Below, in pieces: positions 52,051-59,141 of a DNA stretch of 64,000 bases; the first letter of the stretch is position 1, and the number at the start of each line of letters is the position of its first letter. A program made the position numbers and the translations under genes. Source of the DNA: Sulfitobacter sp. EhC04 (GTDB lineage: Bacteria > Pseudomonadota > Alphaproteobacteria > Rhodobacterales > Rhodobacteraceae). The stretch lies in contig NZ_LXYI01000045.1 of NCBI RefSeq assembly GCF_001650875.1, positions 1 through 64,000 on the forward strand. Direction: 5' to 3'. The notes beneath the pieces were generated by a model. That model saw only the letters and a list, made by a program, of their open reading frames with translations. It made no database searches and was not told where the DNA came from.

Positions 52051-52476
52051 ATGGACAAAACGGATCAACGCCTGATCGCGGCCCTGCGTCATGACGCGCG
52101 GGCGGCGCTGTCGGACCTTGCCACCACGCTGAACCTGTCGCGCACAACCGTTCGGGCGCGGATCGCGAAACTGCGCGAGAGCGGCGAGATCATCGGTTTC
52201 ACGGTGGTGACCCGCGCCGATGTCGCGCGCGACCCGGTGCGCGGCATGATGATGATCGGGATCGAGGGGCGAGGCACCGAGCGGATCACCCGACAGCTGG
52301 GCAGCATGCCGCAGGTGCGTGCGGTGCACAGCACCAATGGCCGTTGGGATGTGATTGTGGAAATCGGCAGCGAAACGCTGGAACACTTCGACGCCGCCCT
52401 GACCCAGATCAGGCGGCTGGATGGCGTGGTGGCAAGCGAGACCAGTCTTTTCCTGAAGACCCGGAAATCAGGCTGA
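52051..52476 (+). CDS. Lrp/AsnC-family transcriptional regulator
   Basis: 141 residues. The N-terminal HTH_AsnC (about 1-45: TDQRLIAALRHDARAALSDLA) and a C-terminal RAM domain (about 60-135) that binds amino acids. It is divergent from the arginase-ocd operon over 108 bases containing the CCATAT dyad, and members next to arginase genes often respond to arginine or ornithine. So it probably activates or represses that operon. Its end overlaps the dsbB gene by nine bases. Confidence 0.93.
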   Translation: MDKTDQRLIAALRHDARAALSDLATTLNLSRTTVRARIAKLRESGEIIGFTVVTRADVARDPVRGMMMIGIEGRGTERITRQLGSMPQVRAVHSTNGRWDVIVEIGSETLEHFDAALTQIRRLDGVVASETSLFLKTRKSG

Positions 52477-52935
52477 GCGGCGCGCGGCTGCTATCCAGAT
52501 CGCGGCCAGCCCCAGCGAGATCACGGCATTCCAGCCGGCCATGGAGAGCCCGGCCATCTGCCAGACAACCTCGTCGCACATGACGACGCCCATGGGCCCG
52601 TCCATCGACAGCAGGTCGCCGCCGGTCATGGAGCCAAGGTCCATGCCGCCCCCGGTGCAGGAGGTGGGGCCGGGCCACCAGCCCCATTCGACACCCGCGT
52701 GATAGGCGCCGATGCCTGCCGTTGCTGCGGCGGACAGCGCGCCCAGCCACGCCAGCAGCCGATGCCCGCCTGCCAGCAGAACCGCCCCGATCAGGATCGC
52801 CGCCGCATGGGGCCAGCGCTGCCACAGGCACAGCTTGCAGGGGGCGAGCCCGCCCAGATGCTGAAACCCGAAGGCCCCCAGCAACAGGGCGGCGGAGCCG
52901 AATGTGGCCAGCAGGATCAGGGTTTTTCGGGTCAT
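52468..52935 (-). CDS. dsbB: disulfide bond formation protein B
   Basis: 155 residues, four transmembrane helices. The first periplasmic CxxC is Cys33-Lys-Leu-Cys36 (APCKLCLWQRW) and the second pair is Cys93 and Cys120. It re-oxidises DsbA with quinone. It overlaps the next gene by four bases (ATGA) on the minus strand and the convergent Lrp gene by nine bases. The only DsbA homologue in this window lies 40 kb away. Confidence 0.92.
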   Translation of the reverse strand: MTRKTLILLATFGSAALLLGAFGFQHLGGLAPCKLCLWQRWPHAAAILIGAVLLAGGHRLLAWLGALSAAATAGIGAYHAGVEWGWWPGPTSCTGGGMDLGSMTGGDLLSMDGPMGVVMCDEVVWQMAGLSMAGWNAVISLGLAAIWIAAARRSA

Positions 52936-53510
52936 ATGTACCTCACCAGGACAAAGGCGCCGACCAGCAGCACGATAAACAGGCTGAACATCAGGCCCAG
53001 CCTGCGTTCAATGAATTCCCTTACCGGCGCGCCGAATTTCCACAGCAAGGCGGCCACGATGAAAAACCGCAGGCCGCGCGCCAGGATTGAAGTGGCGATG
53101 AAGGTGCCCAGCGGCATGCCGGTCCAGCCGGACATGATGGTGATCACCTTGTAGGGAAAGGGCGTGACACCAGCGGTCAGCACCGCCCAGAACCCCAGAT
53201 CGTTGAAGCGGTCGGAGAATTCGGCCATCGCATCGGCCTTGCCCATGGCGGCAAGTATAGGTTGGCCCAGGGTTTCAAAGGCGAATGCGCCGATGGCATA
53301 GCCCAGCAAACCGCCCAGCACGGAGGCGACCAGCGCCACAAAGGCGATCAGGAAGGCGCGGTTGGGCCGGGCGATGATCATCGGAATCATCAGGATGTCG
53401 GGCGGGATCGGAAACACCGAGCTTTCGATGAAAGCGACAAAGGCCAGCGCCCAGAGCGCATGGCGATGCTGGGCCAGGCTCAGCGTCCAGTCATAAAGGC
53501 GTTGGATCAT
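52932..53510 (-). CDS. YqaA/DedA-family (SNARE-associated) membrane protein
   Basis: 192 residues. Hydrophobic helices at about 18-40, 55-85, 125-145 and 165-190. The SNARE-assoc motif with FVAFIESSVFPIPPDILMIP (about 23-42, conserved Glu and Pro-Pro-Asp) and a GYAIGAFAFE-like segment are visible. DedA/YqaA proteins are implicated in membrane homeostasis, possibly as lipid flippases. The start chosen (MIQRLYDWTL) is at 53510; it is co-transcribed with dsbB through an ATGA overlap. Confidence 0.85.
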   Translation of the reverse strand: MIQRLYDWTLSLAQHRHALWALAFVAFIESSVFPIPPDILMIPMIIARPNRAFLIAFVALVASVLGGLLGYAIGAFAFETLGQPILAAMGKADAMAEFSDRFNDLGFWAVLTAGVTPFPYKVITIMSGWTGMPLGTFIATSILARGLRFFIVAALLWKFGAPVREFIERRLGLMFSLFIVLLVGAFVLVRYI

Positions 53511-53631
53511 TTCGTAAGTCCCGACCACTCGTCTGCCTTGCAACATCATGTGGCGGGGCCGGGGTCAAGGGCCTGGAATGCACAAAGCCCCTTGCCGCCG
53601 CTTCAAGCGCAAGTTAAAGCGGTCGCCGTGT

Positions 53632-53715
53632 GCCCGAGTGGTGGAATGGTAGACACGACGGATTCAAAATCCGTTGCCGCAAGGCGTGCCGGTTCAAGTC
53701 CGGCCTCGGGTACCA
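53632..53715 (+). tRNA. tRNA-Leu (CAA)
   Basis: 84 bases with CCA. Acceptor GCCCGAG pairs with CTCGGGT, the D-arm TGGTGGAATGGTAGACAC is of the class II type, the anticodon stem-loop ACGGA-TTCAAAA-TCCGT gives anticodon CAA, a long variable arm TGCCGCAAGGCGT is present and the T-arm is CCGGTTCAAGTCCGG. Reads UUG codons. The A73 discriminator fits leucine. Confidence 0.96.
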
Positions 53716-54440
53716 TTTAATTGGATATATGCGCAGGTTCGGACCGGCTTTGCACTGCCCCGGTCCGACGAGGCGCGCGTCGGCGTGTTTTGGCCTCAAT
53801 TCCAATTTTTTCAGGATTTGATTCGATCAATTTCGGGATCTGGCGGTTGATTCCAGCACCAGTTCTGGCCATTCCGGTTGATTGGTTCCCCGTCGAAAAC
53901 AACCCTCCGACAACCTAGGCGATAATTGGGCGAAGCCGGGATGATTTTTTGGGCACCCCTATTGTTTCCGCTTTCCGGACAATTACCGCGCTGTTTTCTG
54001 GCTGTTCTTTCGCGACGGTCGCGCAGAGGCCTTATTATTATGAGGAGGGGTCTGGCTGAGGATGCTTCATTTGGAAACAATCGCGCCTCATTTCTCGGAA
54101 AATCTTGGTAAAACAGGGCCGTAAACTGGGCCTTAGAGGGGCGGTAGAAACATATTTCGAACATTTTTCACTTTGTTAGAGCAATCACAGCAGGTATCTA
54201 GGTCTTGCCCAACTGGGGGGCAAAGTCTGTAGGTCACGGGGGCGGCCGCACTTTTGCGCATCTTTTCTGGATGCGGGAGAACGTGTGTACGCCGCGACGT
54301 TTGCGAATGTATTCACGACGGGATCATCACGTGCATGATCCGTGCCGTCTGCTGCGGTTCTCCCCATTCATGGTGCTTTTGTGTGTGTCGCCCAGGCCAG
54401 AGGCTTTGCTGACGGGGGTGCGTAAGCTGCTCGGAGTGAG
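53716..54440. other. long non-coding stretch of reduced GC before the RTX gene
   Basis: About 725 bases between tRNA-Leu and the 48-residue ORF. A hairpin TCGGACCGG/CCGGTCCGA (53739-53768) follows the tRNA, and the segment 53780-54190 is distinctly AT-richer than its surroundings with several T-runs. Frames there are short and without ribosome-binding sites. The 3' neighbourhood of a tRNA gene is a usual integration site, so a decayed insertion is possible; no integrase or att repeat was found. Confidence 0.45.
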
Positions 54441-54587
54441 ATGAAGATGAACGGTGTGCCAAGGCCACAAATCAATCCAAAGGCGTCCTCGGGACGCATT
54501 GCTTCGTATGCGGCTGAACGGCCCCACACGCAATTTGCACCATTTTCCAGACCGGCCGCGCTGCGCGCCGCGCGTCGCAACGCTTAG
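54441..54587 (+). CDS. possible 48-residue leader protein of the RTX-Hint gene
   Basis: A short frame with start ATG 54441, GGAG five bases upstream, ending 11 bases before the RTX start; its stop TAG overlaps the AGGAG ribosome-binding site of the RTX gene. The product is basic (MKMNGVPRPQINPKASSG start, RPAALRAARRNA end). The arrangement would allow translational coupling. It has no family that I recognise, so it may be chance. Confidence 0.4.
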   Translation: MKMNGVPRPQINPKASSGRIASYAAERPHTQFAPFSRPAALRAARRNA

Positions 54588-54598
54588 GAGACCAGACC

Positions 54599-57481
54599 AT
54601 GATTAGAACGCTTGATTTCAATCCATTCGCCGCAGGCACCGTCATCGACGACGAGTATGAAGGCGTGACCGTTTCCGCAACCGGCGGCTCCGGCCAGGCG
54701 ATGGTCTTTGACAGCGCCAACCCGACAGGGGGCGACGACGACCTCGGCTCCGATACGCTGGGCGGTGTGTTGATCGTCTCCGAAGACGGTGACAGCAGCG
54801 ACCCCGACGACAACGCCGCGGGTGGCAGCATCTTCTTTGACTTCGACAACGCAGTGCGGATGAAGTCGATCACCCTCAAGGACATTGAGGAAACCGGCGG
54901 CGAAGGCACACGGCTGATCTTTTACAACGAAGCTGGCGATGTCATCGAAAACCATTTTGTGCAGCCGACAGGCGACGGCGGCGAAGTGACGTTGCAACTG
55001 TTCGTGCCCGGCACATTCCGCTGCGAAGTCCGCTTTCCCGGTTCCGGCGCGGTGGACAACGTGACCTTCGATGATCCCAACTTCAACGGTGGCGGCAACG
55101 ATGATCCCGACGCGGTCGATGACACGCTGATCCTGGACGAAGACACCACCGACACGGTGAACGTGCTGACCAACGATACCGATCCGAATGGCGACACGCT
55201 GACCGTCACAGGGGCAGAAAGCCCCGATGGCGTGGTGACTTTCACACCCGATGGCGACGTGACATTCACCCCGAACGAAAACTTCAACGGGCCGACCACG
55301 ATCACCTATACCGTCTCCGACGGCAATGGCGGCACCGACACGGGCACCGTGGACGTCACCGTGAATCCGGTGAACGACGCGCCGGAGGCAGTGGACGATT
55401 CCGCCTCGACCGACTTCGAGACACCTGTTGTTGTTGACCTGCTGGGCAATGACACCGACGTGGACAACACCAACGACGAGCTGACGCTGGTTGATCCGAC
55501 TGTCCCCGCCGAACAGGGCACGCTTGTGGACAATGGGGACGGCACTGTCACCTTCACCCCGGCTGCCGGTTTCACCGGCCCGGCGACGATCACCTATACC
55601 GTGCGTGACCCCGAAGGTCTGACCGACGAGGGGACCGCGACGGTCACCGTGGGTGATGGCCCGGCGCTCGACGGCTACGTGGACGGCGACGACGATGGCA
55701 ACCTGATCGACGAGGATTACCTGGGCGACCCCGACGGCGACCGTGTCAACGACCCGGACGCGATCCTGCCGGGCACAGACCCCGATGACGATTATGTCCG
55801 TGCAGGCGGCGGTGACGACACCGTGATCACCGGCCAGGGCAATGACACCGTCGAAGGTGGTGACGGCGACGACAACATCGACACCGATGGCGGCGATCTG
55901 GCCCCCGACCTGGGCTATCCCTTCGCGGCGACCGATCCGCTGGGCTATGACCCCGACGCCGACCCGGAAAACGACCGTGACAGCGTGGACGGCGGCGATG
56001 GCAACGACACCATCCGCACCGGCGACGACCGCGACACCATCAATGGCGGTGCCGGTAATGACGTGATCAACGCAGGTATCGACGACGATATCGTCGACGG
56101 CGGCACCGGCGACGACCGGATTGTCGGCGGAGAAGGCAACGACAGCATCCTTGGCGGTGCGGGCAACGATACGATCTATGCGGGCAACGACCCAGACCTG
56201 ATCCCCGACGTTGTGAACATCACCGACGAAGACACAGGCGGCTTTTCGCCCGACCGGAACCCCAACAACGGCATGGATACTGTCCACGGCGGCGCTGGCG
56301 ATGACGTGATCTATGGTGCGGACGATGCCGACTCCCTGACCGGTGGCTCCGGCGATGACTTTATCGACGGTCAGATCGACGATGACATCATCGAGGGCAA
56401 CACCGGCAATGACACATTGCTGGGCGGCCAGGGCGATGACAGCGTGACCGGTGGCCAGGGTGATGACCTGATCGAAGGCGGCGAGGGTGACGACACCCTG
56501 CGCGGCAACCGTGACAACGACACCTTGATGGGCGGCGACGGCGACGACAGCCTTGATGGCGGCGGCGAAGACGACGAGCTTTACGGCGGCGACGGCGACG
56601 ACGACATGATGGGCGGCCAGGGCGACGACCTTCTGGACGGCGGCGCGGGCAATGACACGATGACCGGCGGTGCGGGTCAGGATACATTTGTCAACGTCAA
56701 CGCGGGTGACGTGGTTGATGGCGGTTCGGGTCCGGTGGACTATGATACGCTCGACCTGCGCGGTTCCACCGCACCGGGCGGCAGTTTCTCCATCACCTAC
56801 ACGTCGGCGGACGAGGAAGACGGCATCGTCAACTACCTTGACGCAGACGGCAACGACGCAGGCCAGCTGGTGTTCGAGGAAATCGAGAATATCATCCCCT
56901 GTTTCACCCCCGGCACAAAGATCGCCACACCCAAGGGCGAGCGCCGTGTCGAGGAGCTGCAGGTGGGTGACCGCGTGATCACCCGTGACAACGGCATCCA
57001 GGTCATCCGCTGGGTCGGCAAGCGCGACATGAGCGCCGCCGAATTCGAAAAAGCGGTGCACCTGAAGCCGGTCCTGATCCGTCAGGGTGCGCTTGGCAAC
57101 GATCTGCCCGAGCGTGACATGATGGTATCGCCCAACCACCGCGTTCTGGTGGCCAACGACAAGACCGCGCTCTACTTTGAAGAGCGTGAAGTTCTGGTCG
57201 CGGCCAAGCACCTGACCGGCATGGAAGGGGTGGACGTTGTGGATGTGTCCTCGACCACCTATGTGCACATCATGTTCGACCAGCACGAGGTGATCCTGTC
57301 GGACGGCGCATGGACCGAAAGCTTCCAGCCGGGCGACATGTCGCTGGCGGGTATCGGCGACGCGCAGCGTCAGGAGATCCTGGAACTGTTCCCGGAGCTG
57401 GCGACACAGGACGGCATCGAAGCCTATGCCTCGGCCCGCCGGTCGCTGAAAAAGCACGAAGCCAAGCTTCTGACCAAGTAA
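54599..57481 (+). CDS. RTX calcium-binding, cadherin-like and Hint domain protein
   Basis: 960 residues, very acidic. Order: an N-terminal domain (1-165), two cadherin/VCBS-like beta domains (about 170-265 and 266-350, each ending with TITYTV), a linker, then many GGxGxDxhx nonapeptides (about 395-700) that bind Ca2+ in the secreted state. The C-terminal Hint domain begins at Cys768 (IIPCFTPGTKIATPKGERRV) with the block SPNHRVLVANDK and extends to about 930. The Hint fold self-cleaves or anchors the chain, and proteins of this form are common in roseobacters. It is probably exported by a type I system through a C-terminal signal; no T1SS genes lie nearby. It starts with AGGAG at ATG 54599. 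Confidence 0.9.
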   Translation: MIRTLDFNPFAAGTVIDDEYEGVTVSATGGSGQAMVFDSANPTGGDDDLGSDTLGGVLIVSEDGDSSDPDDNAAGGSIFFDFDNAVRMKSITLKDIEETGGEGTRLIFYNEAGDVIENHFVQPTGDGGEVTLQLFVPGTFRCEVRFPGSGAVDNVTFDDPNFNGGGNDDPDAVDDTLILDEDTTDTVNVLTNDTDPNGDTLTVTGAESPDGVVTFTPDGDVTFTPNENFNGPTTITYTVSDGNGGTDTGTVDVTVNPVNDAPEAVDDSASTDFETPVVVDLLGNDTDVDNTNDELTLVDPTVPAEQGTLVDNGDGTVTFTPAAGFTGPATITYTVRDPEGLTDEGTATVTVGDGPALDGYVDGDDDGNLIDEDYLGDPDGDRVNDPDAILPGTDPDDDYVRAGGGDDTVITGQGNDTVEGGDGDDNIDTDGGDLAPDLGYPFAATDPLGYDPDADPENDRDSVDGGDGNDTIRTGDDRDTINGGAGNDVINAGIDDDIVDGGTGDDRIVGGEGNDSILGGAGNDTIYAGNDPDLIPDVVNITDEDTGGFSPDRNPNNGMDTVHGGAGDDVIYGADDADSLTGGSGDDFIDGQIDDDIIEGNTGNDTLLGGQGDDSVTGGQGDDLIEGGEGDDTLRGNRDNDTLMGGDGDDSLDGGGEDDELYGGDGDDDMMGGQGDDLLDGGAGNDTMTGGAGQDTFVNVNAGDVVDGGSGPVDYDTLDLRGSTAPGGSFSITYTSADEEDGIVNYLDADGNDAGQLVFEEIENIIPCFTPGTKIATPKGERRVEELQVGDRVITRDNGIQVIRWVGKRDMSAAEFEKAVHLKPVLIRQGALGNDLPERDMMVSPNHRVLVANDKTALYFEEREVLVAAKHLTGMEGVDVVDVSSTTYVHIMFDQHEVILSDGAWTESFQPGDMSLAGIGDAQRQEILELFPELATQDGIEAYASARRSLKKHEAKLLTK

Positions 57482-57565
57482 TCCCAAGACATTTTGTGGC
57501 CCCTTCGGGGGCCGCACAACCGATATATGCAGCTGCTGTTTTGGCCTCGGTCAGAAAGCGCAGGG

Positions 57566-57593
57566 AAGCGGAGTGGGCAACCACTCCGCTTTT
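57566..57593 (+). terminator. Rho-independent terminator after the RTX-Hint gene
   Basis: AAGCGGAGTGG/CCACTCCGCTT stem of eleven pairs, GCAA-type loop, followed by TTTCCTTTT. A weaker hairpin GTGGCCCC/GGGGCCGC (57496-57514) lies closer to the stop. Confidence 0.9.
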
Positions 57594-57639
57594 CCTTTTG
57601 CCGGGTGACGGCATGAGCGATGCAGGGTATCGGTAGGGC

Positions 57640-58014
57640 ATGGAACAGGACAATGAACTTCTGGCCGAACTGACCACCTGCGAGGAAAGGGTCTGGGAGG
57701 CGCTTGTCGACGGCGACATCTCTGCTGACGAAAAAATGCTGCATGCCGATTTCCTCGGCGTCTATTCGACCGGCTTTGCGGCCAAGGCGGATCATACCGC
57801 GCAGCTTGACGACGGGCCGACCGTCACGCGCTACAAGCTGACCGACCACCGGGTGATGCGGCTGGGCGTGGATCACGCGGTCTTGTCCTATCGTGCGGAT
57901 TTCTTGCGGGCTGGCCGGCGCAGGTCAGAGGCGATGTACATCAGCTCGATCTGGCAACGCGGGCTGGACGGCTGGCGCAATGTCTTTTCGCAGGACACGG
58001 CGGCGCGCGATTGA
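57640..58014 (+). CDS. DUF4440/SnoaL-like (NTF2-fold) protein
   Basis: 124 residues. NTF2-like pattern: N-terminal helix (NELLAELTTCEERVWEAL), LHADFLGVYSTGF and the central VLSYRADFLRAGRRR followed by MYISSIWQRGLDGWRNVF, matching DUF4440. Members are small hydrolase-like or cofactor-binding proteins of unclear role. It follows the RTX terminator directly, so it has its own promoter. Its ATG at 57640 has no clear ribosome-binding site. Confidence 0.75.
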   Translation: MEQDNELLAELTTCEERVWEALVDGDISADEKMLHADFLGVYSTGFAAKADHTAQLDDGPTVTRYKLTDHRVMRLGVDHAVLSYRADFLRAGRRRSEAMYISSIWQRGLDGWRNVFSQDTAARD

Positions 58015-58135
58015 AGCTGCCTGCTGCTGAGCGTCAGATGAGTTTGGCCGTCACGTCATAAACTGATCCGAAGGGGAAAACCGGACCCTCGCGCGGAAGG
58101 CGGCGAAGGGCGGGAAGGAGCCCAGAGTGACATGA

Positions 58136-58281
58136 GGCGTCAGCCGGGTATCGCCCGACCTGGAGGGCGTTCCAGACCTGTATGTGATGGGAAACGTTTC
58201 AGCCCGCAGACCGGATCATGGCTTGGCTGACGGTGCAAAATCGCCCTCCGGGGGGAGGTCGGGCGATGCCCGGCTGACGCC
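58136..58281. repeat. 146-bp element bounded by 34-bp inverted repeats
   Basis: The left arm 58136-58169 (GGCGTCAGCCGGG ... GGAGGGCG) is the reverse complement of 58242-58281 with one transition and an extra GGGGGG-type insertion in the right arm. A core of about 72 bases lies between them. It resembles a MITE or a large RNA hairpin, located in a 469-base stretch (58015-58483) with no gene. No target-site duplication is obvious. Confidence 0.65.
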
Positions 58282-58483
58282 GGGCGGAGGCGCTTGGGGG
58301 TAGGCACCGCGCCAATGGCACGGCAACAACGTCCCGCGAACCGGACCTTGACCCATCCTGCGCCCAAGGGCCGGTATGGGTGAGAAATTCTTGATGTTTG
58401 GGCCTGTACTGCGCAACGCCGCCCGCTGCGTCGAGGCAATGATGTGTGACGTTCCAAACCTGCGGTCCAGAGCCTAACCGTTG

Positions 58484-59101
58484 TCATGGCGCGCCGCCAT
58501 CCCGCCGCGCGCGCCAGTCCGCCCAGGCCTCCGGCGTGTCCAGATCCAGCCGAGCGCGACTGCCGGGCAGGGGGATCAGTACCACACGGTCGCTGACCTG
58601 CGCCACCACCTCGCGCCCGCCACTGTCGCCGGTCAGCTTTGCCAATGCCGGGAACAGGTCAGACTTGAACACGATCGGATGGCCCGGTGCCCCCTCTGCC
58701 GTGGCACCGCGCCAGATCAGGGCGGGGCCATCCGTATCAACCGCATCGGCAACCTGAGCCAGGTCTGCCGCGGTCAAATCCGGCAGGTCCCCCAGAAGGA
58801 GCATCGCACAGGCGGCCCCGTCGGGCAGGGCGGCGATACCGGCGCGCAGGCTGGCGTTCATGCCTTCCTCCGCATCCGGGACGGGCAGGGCGCGCAGGTC
58901 AAGACCGTCCAGCGCTGCATATCTTGGATGTGGTGCAGGCGGCAGCGCCACAATGACCGGACCACAGCCCAGCGCCAGCGCCTTGCCCGCCTGAAGGCGC
59001 AGCAGCGGCGTGCCATCCACCGTTTCCAGCAGCTTGTCGCGCCCCTGCATCCGGGTCGATCCGCCCGCGGCAAGAATAATGATCGGCATCAGGTGGTTCA
59101 T
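58484..59101 (-). CDS. MobA/MocA-like nucleotidyltransferase
   Basis: 205 residues. NTP-transferase signature IIILAAGGSTRMQGRDKLLE (residues 7-26), nucleotide-binding loop LLLGDLPDLTAADL and late GHPIVFKSDLFPAL. It is similar to molybdenum cofactor cytidylyltransferase MocA, which activates molybdopterin for xanthine-dehydrogenase-like enzymes. It lies 40 bases downstream of the dimethylglycine-dehydrogenase-like gene on the same strand, but no molybdoenzyme gene is in the window. Confidence 0.83.
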   Translation of the reverse strand: MNHLMPIIILAAGGSTRMQGRDKLLETVDGTPLLRLQAGKALALGCGPVIVALPPAPHPRYAALDGLDLRALPVPDAEEGMNASLRAGIAALPDGAACAMLLLGDLPDLTAADLAQVADAVDTDGPALIWRGATAEGAPGHPIVFKSDLFPALAKLTGDSGGREVVAQVSDRVVLIPLPGSRARLDLDTPEAWADWRARRDGGAP

Positions 59102-59141
59102 GCGGACATCCTAGGGCCGCCCAGAGCCGAGCGCCATCCCG

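Noticed and set aside
55800..56700. Regularly spaced repeats resembling a CRISPR array
   Set aside because: They are codon-level repeats of the RTX nonapeptide, with variable units and no spacer structure.
54584..57517. 977-residue minus-strand frame opposite the RTX gene
   Set aside because: It is the shadow of the repetitive GC-rich RTX coding sequence. Its Val/His/Ala-rich low-complexity product and lack of a ribosome-binding site argue against it.
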